From Myxococcales bacterium (lineage in GTDB: Bacteria > Myxococcota_A > Polyangia > Polyangiales > Polyangiaceae), in assembly GCA_016191785.1 (NCBI GenBank), contig JACPVJ010000016.1:1-64000 (forward strand): 64,000 bases of DNA, written 5' to 3'. Of this stretch, positions 1 to 7,623 are shown in pieces. A program made the translations under genes and the position numbers. Each line of letters begins with the position of its first letter. Position 1 is the stretch's first letter. A model generated the notes under the pieces. That model searched no databases. It saw only the letters and a list, made by a program, of their open reading frames with translations, and was not told the origin of the DNA.

Positions 1-105
1 CGGTGCCGCCGCCGGAGCCCGCGGTGCCGCCACCCGAGCCCGCGGTGCCGCCGCCGGAGCCCGCGGTGCCGCCGCCGGAGCCCGCGGTGCCGCCGCCCGA
101 GCCGC
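1..105 (-). repeat. 21-bp in-phase tandem repeat in a lipoprotein stalk
   Basis: At least five head-to-tail 21-bp units start at 1, 22, 43, 64 and 85, differing by only a few substitutions. On the reverse strand each encodes the heptapeptide GGGTAGS. Because the unit is a multiple of three, gain or loss of copies would change stalk length without a frameshift. The array continues off the left edge. Confidence 0.85.
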
Positions 106-241
106 CGCCGGTGCCGCCGGTGCTCTTGCCACCGGTGCCACCGGTCGCCTTCGCGTCGTCCTCGCTGTCGCCACCGCACGCCACCGCCAGCATCAGTGCC
201 GTCACCACGGACGCCACGCCCATCGTCGAAAGCTTTGCCAT
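1..241 (-). CDS. Stalk lipoprotein, N-terminal part only (runs off the window)
   Basis: The start is an ATG at 241 preceded by an AGGAGG ribosome-binding site. The first 22 residues form a signal peptide ending in a lipobox-like LAVAC, so Cys22 is the probable lipidated residue. A short acidic patch (SEDDAK) follows, then a Gly/Ser/Thr-rich stalk built of seven-residue units (GGGTAGS) that continues beyond the left edge. The mature domain lies outside the window, so its function cannot be told. The architecture matches four other lipoproteins here (starts at 7417, 35587, 36819 and 44496). Surface or outer-membrane location is inferred. Confidence 0.8.
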   Translation of the reverse strand, partial: MAKLSTMGVASVVTALMLAVACGGDSEDDAKATGGTGGKSTGGTGGGSGGGTAGSGGGTAGSGGGTAGSGGGTAGSGGGT

Positions 242-378
242 GTCGCCTCCTAGCCCAAGCCACCGAAGCATACTCGGATTTCCTTGCCTTGGCATCCGCT
301 TGGAATGACGGCGGATTGCGCGGGCGTTTGACTCCGGCGCGGTGTATCTGCGATGCCTGCGTCGCGCGGAGCCTCACG

Positions 379-1584
379 ATGTTCGAGTCGAAATCGAGAA
401 TTCCTCCCGCGATCTCCCTGGTCGCCTCGGCGCTCGGGTTGTCGTTCGCGACCAGCTCGACGCTCGACTATGCCGCCCACCTCGACCGAGGCCTTCACGA
501 CTTGCACTGCAGCTTCGTCCCCGGCGCCGGCCCGACCGAGGCCGCCGAGGCCTGCCGCACGGCGATGTACAGCCCGTATGCCGCGTTCTTCCGTGACAAG
601 TACTGGGGTGGCATTCCGATCTCGCTCTTCGCCCTCGGCTCGTTCACGTTCTTCGCCGGCTTCGCGCTCTATCTGCTGCTTGCCGGCGCGCGCGCTCCTC
701 GCCGCGCAGTCGGGTTCTTTACCGTGGTGGCCATCACCCCACTCTTGGCATCCGCGGTCATGGGTACGATCAGCGCGGTCGAGCTCGGGTCGTTCTGCAA
801 GACGTGCGTCGGGATCTACATCTCGTCGTTCCTGCTTGCCTTGGGCGCGCTCCTGGGCGCGCTCGGCCTCAGGCGCGCCGACGGTGACGAGCGCCCCCGG
901 GGGAGCTGGCTCGTGCCGGCGGCGTTCTTGCCCGCGCTCGGCGCGGTGAGCCTGGTCCCGGCGGCGGTGTACGCCAGCTCGATGCCCGACCATCGGCCCT
1001 ACCTGGACAAGTGCGGTACGCTCAAGAAGGAAGCCGAGGCCGGCGACGCCCTGGCCAAGATCACCGGCAAGCGCCCCGTGAAGAAGGCGACCTTCTTCGA
1101 AGACCCGCTGTGCCCGACCTGTCGCGCGTTTCATCAGCGCCTCCGTGCCGAGGGCGTGCTCGACCGGCTCGACGTCCAGCTCGCGCTGTTCCCCTTGGAC
1201 AGCGAGTGCAACTGGATGCTCTCGAGCGCCATGCACCCCGGGGCATGCACCGTCAGCAAAGCGGTGATCTGCGGTAAGGATCGGACTCAGCAGCTGCTCG
1301 AGTGGGCGTACGACGAGCAAGAGGCCCTTGCCAAGGCGGGCAAGCTCGGCACGCCGACGCTGAGGGCGGTGATCGAGAAGCGTTGGGGCGCCGACCTCGT
1401 GACCTGCATCGACTCGACCGAGACCAAGCAGACCTTGAACAAGCACCTGCATTTTGCCGCAGAGAACGCGATCGCCGTGTCCACCCCCCAGGTGTTCCTG
1501 GGCAAGCAGCGGGTGTGCGACGAGGACACCGACATGGGCCTTCGCTTCACGCTACGTCACCTCTCGCCGGAGCTCTTGCCATGA
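379..1584 (+). CDS. VKOR-family protein fused to a DsbA/thioredoxin domain
   Basis: This 401-residue membrane protein combines an N-terminal vitamin-K-epoxide-reductase-type bundle (about residues 10-165, several hydrophobic helices) with a periplasmic thioredoxin-fold domain (about 232-395). The VKOR half shows the loop cysteines C44 and C59, the GIPIS helix signature and the active CKTC pair C140/C143. The thioredoxin half carries CPTC (C245/C248) and a TPQV segment that could hold the cis-proline. Such fusions re-oxidise a DsbA-like partner and pass electrons to quinone, making disulfides in exported proteins. The start at 379 was chosen because residues upstream of it look non-membrane and unrelated. 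It overlaps the next gene by ATGA. The overall oxidase role is family knowledge; direction of electron flow is inferred. Confidence 0.88.
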   Translation: MFESKSRIPPAISLVASALGLSFATSSTLDYAAHLDRGLHDLHCSFVPGAGPTEAAEACRTAMYSPYAAFFRDKYWGGIPISLFALGSFTFFAGFALYLLLAGARAPRRAVGFFTVVAITPLLASAVMGTISAVELGSFCKTCVGIYISSFLLALGALLGALGLRRADGDERPRGSWLVPAAFLPALGAVSLVPAAVYASSMPDHRPYLDKCGTLKKEAEAGDALAKITGKRPVKKATFFEDPLCPTCRAFHQRLRAEGVLDRLDVQLALFPLDSECNWMLSSAMHPGACTVSKAVICGKDRTQQLLEWAYDEQEALAKAGKLGTPTLRAVIEKRWGADLVTCIDSTETKQTLNKHLHFAAENAIAVSTPQVFLGKQRVCDEDTDMGLRFTLRHLSPELLP

Positions 1585-2288
1585 GCGCCACCGCCCGGGT
1601 CGTCGCGCCCCTCGCCGGCGGGTTGGTCACGCTCCTCGCGCTCGGGGCGCTCTCGGTGTCCGTCAGCGCGGGCGTCAAGAGCGCCGGCCAGCGCCTGGCT
1701 GCGCCTCAGGCCGAGAAGCCCAAGGTTGCGGTCGCCGACCACGCGGAGGTTCCGTACTGCACCCCGCGCTTCAAGCAAGTGCTCGAGCGCGTGCTGCACT
1801 CGTGCGGGCTTTCGGGCGGTGACAACCGCCGTGGCTGCAAGCCGGCGGACGTGAAGACCTTCGCCTCGATCAGTGACGCGGACTTCAACGAGCTGTTCAC
1901 GCCGCTGAAAGAGCGCGGCGGAGTGGTGCTGTTCGACACCGCCAAAGACGAGCTGGACGCCGAGGCGAAGAAGCTCTTGGCCGATCGGTGGGCCGACCGC
2001 AAGGGCGCGCGCTACTTCTTCGTGGTCGCGCGGGCGTCGAAGACCGGGTCACCCGAGAAGAACCGGGCGCTTTCCCACCGGCGCGCCAACTCGATCATGT
2101 ACTACTTGAAAGAGCTGTCCAAAGACCCGGAGCTCGAGAAGAAGGTCGGGCTGCTCTGGCTCGGAAACGAATTCGCTCAGCTGTCGAAGGAGTACTGCAC
2201 GTGGCCGAACTCCCGTACCGGGAAGAAATGCGACGACGAGTCGATCAACCGCTCTGCCTTCGTGTCCTGGGTGGACTGTCGGCTCTAG
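1581..2288 (+). CDS. Exported OmpA-like protein
   Basis: A 235-residue protein with an N-terminal hydrophobic segment (about residues 7-28) that could be a signal anchor. The C-terminal half has the spacing of an OmpA/MotB peptidoglycan-associated fold: LFDTAKDELDAEAKKLLAD followed by SHRRANSIMYYL, which corresponds to the helix after the peptidoglycan-contacting loop. Six cysteines are scattered through the presumed periplasmic part, which makes it a plausible substrate of the disulfide machinery encoded directly upstream. The ATG overlaps the preceding stop (ATGA), so translation is probably coupled. The assignment to the OmpA family is by eye and could be wrong at the superfamily level. 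Confidence 0.7.
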   Translation: MSATARVVAPLAGGLVTLLALGALSVSVSAGVKSAGQRLAAPQAEKPKVAVADHAEVPYCTPRFKQVLERVLHSCGLSGGDNRRGCKPADVKTFASISDADFNELFTPLKERGGVVLFDTAKDELDAEAKKLLADRWADRKGARYFFVVARASKTGSPEKNRALSHRRANSIMYYLKELSKDPELEKKVGLLWLGNEFAQLSKEYCTWPNSRTGKKCDDESINRSAFVSWVDCRL

Positions 2289-2926
2289 CGCTCTTGGCGG
2301 CCTGCGACGGCGACAAGAAGCCCGAACCCACGGCGACGCCGCAGCGGAGCCAGGCGGTGGCCGCCACGGCAACGGCCAGCGCAGAAGCTCGGCCCGCGCC
2401 GGCGGCCAGCTCGGCGGCGCCCAGTGCGCCCAGAAAGCCCCCGCGCCAGCTGTGCGCCGGCGAGCTGGACAAGCCTGGCAAGAAGCTGGCGGACAAGCCC
2501 GTCTCGAGGGCGGCGGCGCCCGGCGACAACCCGCTGCCGGCCAAGCTCGGGGCGAGCCCGTCGGGCTGGACCTGGCTGAACTTCTGGGCCGCCTGGTGCG
2601 TGCCGTGCAAAGAAGAGATGCCGCGCCTGCTCGAGTTCGAGAAGAAGCTGGGCGGCAAGCTGCGCGTGGTGTTCGTCTCGCTCGACGACGACCAGCGCCA
2701 GCTCGACGACTTCTTGAAGGCACAGCCCAGGGCCGGCGTTCGCGCCACCTATTGGTTGAAGGAAGGCAAAGAGCGCGAAGCCTGGCTCTCCGCGGCGGAG
2801 ATCGAGGAAGACCCCGAGCTGCCGACGCACCTCTTGCTCGACCCCGACGGCAAGGTGCGCTGCCGCGTCAAGGGCGCCGTCGAGGACTCGGACTTCCCGT
2901 CGCTGGCCAAGATCGTCGGACGCTGA
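2228..2926 (+). CDS. TlpA-like thioredoxin lipoprotein
   Basis: The start at 2228 lies 61 bases inside the preceding gene. It is chosen because it has GGAAG just upstream and gives an excellent lipoprotein signal: MRRR, a hydrophobic stretch and LLAAC with Cys26. A low-complexity Ala/Pro/Thr linker (about 30-70) is followed by a thioredoxin fold with NFWAAWCVPC (C124/C127), a central VVFVSLD strand and LPTHLLLD carrying the cis-proline. TlpA/ResA-type proteins are membrane-tethered thiol reductants, often for cytochrome c maturation. Here the neighbour is a VKOR-DsbA fusion, so a reducing or isomerising branch of the same envelope redox system is an inference. The long overlap implies translational coupling. 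Confidence 0.85.
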   Translation: MRRRVDQPLCLRVLGGLSALALLAACDGDKKPEPTATPQRSQAVAATATASAEARPAPAASSAAPSAPRKPPRQLCAGELDKPGKKLADKPVSRAAAPGDNPLPAKLGASPSGWTWLNFWAAWCVPCKEEMPRLLEFEKKLGGKLRVVFVSLDDDQRQLDDFLKAQPRAGVRATYWLKEGKEREAWLSAAEIEEDPELPTHLLLDPDGKVRCRVKGAVEDSDFPSLAKIVGR

Positions 2927-2929
2927 GCG

Positions 2930-4093
2930 ATGCGCCCCCCTGACATCGAGCTGCCGCGCTTCCTCGAAGCAGCGCTGTCGGCGGGCCACCCTTGGGTGTA
3001 TCGCGACCACGTGCCCCGGGAGTTCCGCGCCAGCTCTGGCACGGTGGTGCGCGTCTCGGCCGGCGCGTTCACGGGGTACGCCCTTTGGGACGCGGAGTCA
3101 CAGATCGCGCTCAGGGTCTACTCGACCCGCGAAGAGCCCAGCGCGGCGTGGGTGGCGGATCGGGTGCGGCAGGCGTGGGAGCTGCGCGCGATGGTGCGAG
3201 GGTCGGACACCGACGCCTTCCGCTGGGTGTTCGGCGAAGGCGACGGGCTCCCCGGAATCGTGGTCGACCTGTACGGAAAGTGGGCGGTGATCGCCCTGTA
3301 TGCCGATGGTCTCGAGCGCATCGCCGAGTGGGTGGCGGAAGCACTTCGTGCCACCACGGAGCTCGCGGGTCTGGTGCGCCGGGGGAGGGACGCCGGGAGT
3401 CGGCTCGAGGTGGTCTGGGGCAGAAAGCCACCGTCCGACCTGGTGGTCGCCGAGCACGGCGTGCGGATGACCGCGGATCTGGAGCTCGGCCAGAAGACTG
3501 GCCTGTTCCTCGACCACCGCGAGAACCGCCTCTTCGTGGGCTCGATCGCCGCCGGGCGACGGGTGCTCAACCTATTCTCTTACACGGGTGCCTTCTCGCT
3601 GTACGCAGCCCGGGCGGGCGCGACGCAGGTGACCAGTGTCGATGTGGCAGCCGGCGCCATGGACGCCGCGCGCGACAACTTTCGCCTCAACGGGCTCGAC
3701 GCCGACGCCCACGACTTCGTGGTCGCCGACGTGTTCGAGCACCTGGAGCAGGCCCAGCGCTCGAAGGCGACCTGGGACCTGGTGATCTCGGACCCACCCA
3801 GCTTTGCGCGCAGCAAGCAACACCAGAAGCAAGCGCTCCGCGCCTACGCGAAGCTCAACGCGTTGGCCATGCAGGTCACCTCACGCGACGGGCTTTTGGC
3901 GGCGGCCAGTTGCACGTCTCAGGTCAGCCCCGACGCGTTTCGCCAGACCTTGGCCGAGGCTGCGACCATCGCTCGGCGTCGCTTCCAGATCATCCACGAG
4001 GCGGGGCAACCCGTCGACCACCCCGTGCTCGCACAGCACCTCGAGGGTCGGTACCTGAAGTTCGTCGTCGGCCGAGTGCTGCCGCTGGCGTGA
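2930..4093 (+). CDS. rlmI: Class I rRNA methyltransferase, RlmI/YccW type
   Basis: A 387-residue protein. Residues 1-70 resemble a PUA RNA-binding domain (GHPWVYRDHV), followed by the RFFE-like connecting domain (FGEGDGLPGIVVDLYG) and a SAM-binding Rossmann domain with LNLFSYTGAFSLYAA, the acidic strand TSVDVA and the DPPSFA catalytic motif, as in the RlmI 23S rRNA m5C1962 methyltransferases. The length fits the family (about 390-400). It starts three bases after the TlpA-like gene, so it is probably in the same transcript although functionally unrelated. The exact nucleotide modified is not established by sequence alone; RlmK/L-type relatives share the fold. Confidence 0.88.
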   Translation: MRPPDIELPRFLEAALSAGHPWVYRDHVPREFRASSGTVVRVSAGAFTGYALWDAESQIALRVYSTREEPSAAWVADRVRQAWELRAMVRGSDTDAFRWVFGEGDGLPGIVVDLYGKWAVIALYADGLERIAEWVAEALRATTELAGLVRRGRDAGSRLEVVWGRKPPSDLVVAEHGVRMTADLELGQKTGLFLDHRENRLFVGSIAAGRRVLNLFSYTGAFSLYAARAGATQVTSVDVAAGAMDAARDNFRLNGLDADAHDFVVADVFEHLEQAQRSKATWDLVISDPPSFARSKQHQKQALRAYAKLNALAMQVTSRDGLLAAASCTSQVSPDAFRQTLAEAATIARRRFQIIHEAGQPVDHPVLAQHLEGRYLKFVVGRVLPLA

Positions 4094-4096
4094 TAC

Positions 4097-4149
4097 AAAA
4101 AAGCCGAGCCGCGCCAGCGACGGGGTGGACGTCCGTCACTGGTGCGGCT
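4097..4149 (-). terminator. Rho-independent terminator for the reverse-strand transcript
   Basis: Read on the reverse strand, 16-base arms at 4133-4148 and 4108-4123 pair with one mismatch and one G:U, with a 9-base loop. After a 4-5 base spacer comes a run of six T (4102-4097). It lies about 200 bases past the stop of the gene at 4350-4883, and three bases beyond the stop of the convergent rlmI-like gene. Confidence 0.6.
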
Positions 4150-4349
4150 GGCAGATCTCCGGGAGCTCGGGGTCAGTCACCGAGCGGGGCACCTCCTCCT
4201 TCGGTCGATGGCTCCGGTCTCTCGAGTCGCGCGACGCCTCGTCGGGCTTTCTTGGGCTTGGGCTTTCATCGGGATTGGCTCTATTTTTGTGGTGACGAGT
4301 GGCGTCGGATCGGCGCTTCGAGAGGGCGCAGCGTTTCGGGGGTTTCGGC
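4150..4349 (-). other. Long untranslated 3' region or possible trailing small RNA
   Basis: About 200 bases between the stop of the exported-protein gene and its apparent terminator carry no convincing gene. A reverse-strand reading frame spans 4136-4408, but its third codon positions are not GC-rich as in neighbouring genes and its protein is an unstructured charged string. The stretch also has locally lower GC (for example the runs near 4285-4300). It could be a structured 3' UTR or a small RNA processed from it. Confidence 0.4.
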
Positions 4350-4883
4350 TCACTTGAGCTCGGCGAGCACCTCCGTTCTGCTGCCGTCGGCGCGATCCAT
4401 GGCGGCAATCACCACGGGCTGGCCGGCGGTCATGCGCACGCTGGCGCTCACCTTCGACTCCGAAGAGGTCTTGCCCAGGCGCTCGAGCTTCCGAATGTCG
4501 AAGCTGAGCGGGGCGCCCGAAACACCGCCCTCGCGGTGGACGGTGATGCGGTATTCGAGATCACCCACCCGCGAGTCGATGCGCGAGGCGCCGCGTTCGG
4601 TGACGGGAAACGAGAAACGCTCGACCATCGTCCGCGCGCCCGCTCGGATCTCGCGGACCTCGATCGTGACGACCAGCGGGCTTGGCGTGGAGGCCGCGAC
4701 GGCCGGCGGCGGCGCAGGCCGGGGCGGCGTCAGAGGTCGCGGGCGCTCGGCCACCCGCGGGCGCGAGTAGGCAGTCGGCACGGTGACTGGGCGCTTCGGC
4801 GGGTCGGCGAGCGCGATGGTCGGCGCCAGCGAAAGTGCGGCGAAGATCAACGGCGCGGCGGATGAGATGAGTCGACTCTGCAT
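4350..4883 (-). CDS. Exported protein of unknown function under a sigma-54 promoter
   Basis: 177 residues with a clear signal peptide (about 1-26, ending ALA-DPP), a proline-rich linker (28-65) and a small beta-rich C-terminal domain (about 68-177) with a Val/Ile-alternating pattern. I do not recognise the family. AAGGAG lies seven bases before the ATG. A perfect -24/-12 element sits about 35 bases upstream, so expression probably needs RpoN and an enhancer-binding protein. The gene is monocistronic by position, ending in a distant terminator. A periplasmic or secreted location is inferred from the signal peptide and the absence of other hydrophobic segments. Confidence 0.75.
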   Translation of the reverse strand: MQSRLISSAAPLIFAALSLAPTIALADPPKRPVTVPTAYSRPRVAERPRPLTPPRPAPPPAVAASTPSPLVVTIEVREIRAGARTMVERFSFPVTERGASRIDSRVGDLEYRITVHREGGVSGAPLSFDIRKLERLGKTSSESKVSASVRMTAGQPVVIAAMDRADGSRTEVLAELK

Positions 4884-4916
4884 TCAGGGCTCCTTGTCGT
4901 GGTCGAGAGCCCAGAG

Positions 4917-4932
4917 AGCAACCGCTGTGCCA
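4917..4932 (-). promoter_or_regulatory. Sigma-54 (RpoN) -24/-12 promoter
   Basis: The reverse strand reads TGGCAC, five bases, TTGCT, with the invariant GG and GC ten bases apart, matching the RpoN consensus at every key position. Transcription would start near 4906, giving a leader of about 22 bases that contains AAGGAG. A short dyad, AGCCG-N7-CGGCT at 4964-4980, lies about 60 bases upstream of that start and could be an activator site (inference). Confidence 0.8.
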
Positions 4933-5042
4933 ACCGCGAAGAAGCGCGAAAAGCCCTGAAACCAGCCGGATCAGGCGGCTCGGCGCGAGTGGCGCGTTGT
5001 CACGCTGTCGTCGCCCGCGCGCGCAGCATGACGAGCTGGCAA

Positions 5043-5762
5043 TCAGAACACGTAGCGCAGCGCCAGGCCGCCGGTCCACGCCAGCGCCTGCTCGCCGCCG
5101 CGGTCACGTTCGAAGATCGACTGATAGTTCTTCACGCCGCCGTGGAGCGCCAGGGCCATGTGGGGGTTCACCTGGTACCACTCGACGCCCAGCTGGCCGC
5201 CCCAGTAGAGCCCGAGCTGCTCGGCCTTCCGGTACCCGTAGTAGAAGAGGACGTCGTCGGTGATCTTCGCGCCGCCCGCGCTGCCTTGCACGTAGATGCC
5301 CAGGCGATCCATCAGCTTGACGGTCAGGCGCAGCCCACCGCCGAAGCCGAAGAGCGCGTAGCCGCGAGGCTCGGGCGGTTGGTTCGCGTACGACGTGTTC
5401 GAGAACACCAGCTCGCCTTCGGCGAACACCATCAGGAACGACAGCGGCTCGAAGCCGAACTGCAGGTGGAACCAGGGCGACGTGGGCGAGACGTTCTTCA
5501 GCGGGCCCAGGTGTCCCAGGGCGCCGATGCTCGACTCGATCACGAAGCCGTGGTCCCGGGGAGGTGCAGGCGGAGCTTCCTCTTGGTCGTCGGCTTCGAG
5601 GCCGTCCTTCTCGGGCCCCTTGTCATCCTGGGTCAGCCAGGTGTCGATCTCGGCCTCGGTCATCTGGCGGCGCTCGGGCGCGTCGGCCGCCCAGGCCGGC
5701 ACGGGCCAAGCGATGGCAGCGACGAACGGGACGAGCGCGAGGCGGGGCCTTAGGGGCGGCAT
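5043..5762 (-). CDS. Outer-membrane or periplasmic beta-rich protein, unknown function
   Basis: 239 residues. The ATG at 5762 is preferred over one 42 bases upstream because it opens directly on a signal peptide (MPPLRPRL, hydrophobic core, AWA-ADA cleavage site). A charged linker rich in Asp/Glu (about 28-70) precedes a C-terminal part of alternating hydrophobic strands ending in a terminal aromatic residue (LALRYVF), the pattern expected of an outer-membrane barrel. Repeated Gly/Tyr-rich turns fit an eight-stranded barrel. The family is not recognised; barrel topology is inferred. TAACGT lies 13 bases before the start and is a possible -10. Confidence 0.72.
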   Translation of the reverse strand: MPPLRPRLALVPFVAAIAWPVPAWAADAPERRQMTEAEIDTWLTQDDKGPEKDGLEADDQEEAPPAPPRDHGFVIESSIGALGHLGPLKNVSPTSPWFHLQFGFEPLSFLMVFAEGELVFSNTSYANQPPEPRGYALFGFGGGLRLTVKLMDRLGIYVQGSAGGAKITDDVLFYYGYRKAEQLGLYWGGQLGVEWYQVNPHMALALHGGVKNYQSIFERDRGGEQALAWTGGLALRYVF

Positions 5763-5806
5763 ACGAAGCGTCGCCACGTTACCGCGGCCGCTTGCCCCCG
5801 TCACAC

Positions 5807-5847
5807 AAAAGCCGAAGCCCCACGCCGCAAGCGCGGCGCGGGGCTTC
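5807..5847 (-). terminator. Strong hairpin terminator for the PPC-domain lipoprotein gene
   Basis: A 34-base hairpin (5814-5847) has outer arms GAAGCCCC/GGGGCTTC and inner arms CGCCGC/GCGGCG with one mismatch, and on the reverse strand is followed by GGCTTTT. It lies 25 bases past the stop of the gene at 5873-7417. Confidence 0.75.
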
Positions 5848-5872
5848 AGGGTTCAGCGCGAACCGGGTCCGA

Positions 5873-7417
5873 TCACTGCTTGGCGCGGAAGTGGATGCCG
5901 CAGCGGTAGTACGTGCCCTTCACCGTCGCGTCCTGGCTCGTGGCGGTGAGCTTGAGGACGAGCTTGGCCTGGCCCGTGGGGGTCGTGAGCTTGTCGATCA
6001 GGGCGTCCTTGTCCGCCGTCTCGACCACCTTGCCGCCGGTGACCTCGGTGCCGTCCCCCTTGAGCAGGTTCATGGTGAAGTTGCGCAGGCCCGAACCCGA
6101 GCGCTCCGCGCCGCAGGCCACGGACACCGTGTCCGAGCCCTGGGTCGGAACGGCCATCTCGAAGTGGTCGACGTCCGAGATCGTGGCCAGGTCGCCCTCG
6201 ACGAAGTAGCTGCCCGGCTGCGAGGTCGCAGCGGTCAGCGCCTCGGCGGTGCCCAGCGTGTTGTTCGCCGTGTCGTTCTTCTCGACGGGGTTGCCGCCGC
6301 CGAAGCCCGACAGGTCGAAGTAGAAGTCGTTGCCGCCGGTCAAGCTCGAGCGCTTGTAGTACGCGATGTACTCGGTGCCGGCAGTGAGCGGCACGTCGAT
6401 GGTCCCGCCCTTCGAGGCGTCGAGCATGGCCAAGATGGTGGTCGGCGCGGACTTCGCGGCGATGGCGATGTCACCGGGCGAGGTGGTCGAGCCGTTGCCG
6501 GTGGTGCCGCCGGGCTGGGTGTTCAGGCTGCCGTTCAGGCGCGAGCCGGCGTCGACCTTGACGTCTGCCGGGACCTTGAAGGTCCAGTAGTCGACGTCGG
6601 ATCCGTCGGTGAACGTCCCGAACATCGTGGTCAGGTAGTAGCTGCCGGGGCTGTTGTCGACGGCCTTGTGGGTCAGCGCGGTCGCCGTCGCGTCGGTGTT
6701 GTTCGGCTCGGTCTCTTTGACCTCGCCCACGTCCGCGAACTTCATTTCCGAGATGTACAGAACGTAGTTCTTCTTGGTGATCTTCTTGAAGTCGGCGCAG
6801 TTGGCGGCGCCGCCCTTCTCCCAGGCCGTGCACTCGACCACGCGCACGTAGTAGGTGCCGTCGGCCGGCAGCACGGTCATCAGGAACGGATCGTTGCTGC
6901 TGCGCGGCGTCGGGTCGTCCTGCTCGGCGAGCTGCTTGCCCGTCGAGTCGTACATGGTGATCACCAGATCCGCGTAGGTCGGATCGAAGGGGTCGCCCGA
7001 GCCGGCCTGGGGCTTCGCATCGGTCAGGATCGAGAGGATCTGTCCCTTCTTGCCGTCGAACTTGTACCAGTCCTGGTCCTTGTCGACGGGGTTGAGCGTG
7101 CCCTGAACCGCGTCCTTCTGGGGATCGGTGCCGATCTTGGTCTGGGTCGCCGTCTCTTTGGTGTCGTTGCCGTCGGGAGCAACGCCGCCCGTGCCGCCGG
7201 CGCCGCCGGAACCACCGCCGGTGCCGCCCGCGCCGCCCACGCTGCCGCCGGCGCCGCCGGCGCCACCGACGACGCTGCCGCCGCCGCCACCCGCGCCACC
7301 GGCCCCGCCGGTGTCGCCGCCCCCGCCGCCGCTGTCGCCGCCGCAGGCCGTGATGGAACCCAGCCAGCCTGCGCTGGCGATCAAAAGCACAAGAGAGGTC
7401 TTCGTGGTCGAAGTCAT
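5873..7417 (-). CDS. Stalk lipoprotein with PPC-type (pre-peptidase C-terminal) domains
   Basis: 514 residues. The signal peptide ends in SITAC (Cys25), followed by a Gly-rich stalk to about residue 78. The rest contains at least three jelly-roll segments of the kind found in bacterial pre-peptidase C-terminal domains: NPVDKDQDWYKFDGKKGQ, then ETEPNNTDATA leading to SDVDYWTFKVPA, and KNDTANNTLGTA leading to SDVDHFEMAVP. EPNNT and DVDxF are the usual signatures. No protease domain is present, so it is a surface display protein rather than an enzyme. A GATACT hexamer ends seven bases before the ATG, and there is no good Shine-Dalgarno. Confidence 0.8.
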   Translation of the reverse strand: MTSTTKTSLVLLIASAGWLGSITACGGDSGGGGGDTGGAGGAGGGGGSVVGGAGGAGGSVGGAGGTGGGSGGAGGTGGVAPDGNDTKETATQTKIGTDPQKDAVQGTLNPVDKDQDWYKFDGKKGQILSILTDAKPQAGSGDPFDPTYADLVITMYDSTGKQLAEQDDPTPRSSNDPFLMTVLPADGTYYVRVVECTAWEKGGAANCADFKKITKKNYVLYISEMKFADVGEVKETEPNNTDATATALTHKAVDNSPGSYYLTTMFGTFTDGSDVDYWTFKVPADVKVDAGSRLNGSLNTQPGGTTGNGSTTSPGDIAIAAKSAPTTILAMLDASKGGTIDVPLTAGTEYIAYYKRSSLTGGNDFYFDLSGFGGGNPVEKNDTANNTLGTAEALTAATSQPGSYFVEGDLATISDVDHFEMAVPTQGSDTVSVACGAERSGSGLRNFTMNLLKGDGTEVTGGKVVETADKDALIDKLTTPTGQAKLVLKLTATSQDATVKGTYYRCGIHFRAKQ

Positions 7418-7424
7418 GGTTTCT

Positions 7425-7430
7425 AGTATC
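7425..7430 (-). promoter_or_regulatory. Putative -10 (GATACT) placing the start at the mRNA 5' end
   Basis: Seven bases separate this hexamer from the ATG at 7417 and no Shine-Dalgarno lies between them. It fits the leaderless pattern seen elsewhere in the window, although its first base departs from TANNNT. Confidence 0.4.
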
Positions 7431-7623
7431 CCCGTCGTGGTGTTGTGGTGGCGTGCGGCGTTCCGGCGCTCCCGAGCGCCACCGCGGCCGGGCAGCATAG
7501 GCGGGAGCGGCCGCTTTTCAAGGCGAGCTGGTTTTCCCCGCCGAGACGCGGGGTTATCTCGCCGCGGGCGCACGTGGGCCCCGACTTGCCGCCGCTTTTC
7601 CCCCCAGGCGCCGGGTGGCCCGG

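Noticed and set aside
250..1452. Reverse-strand 400-residue frame opposite the VKOR fusion
   Set aside because: The forward strand carries clear VKOR and CPTC motifs; the reverse translation is Arg/Glu/His-rich with no domain.
4136..4408. A 90-residue reverse-strand frame in the gap after the sigma-54 gene
   Set aside because: Codon third positions are not GC-biased like neighbours, the product is a disordered charged string, it overlaps the 3' end of a better gene and its stop falls inside the terminator stem.
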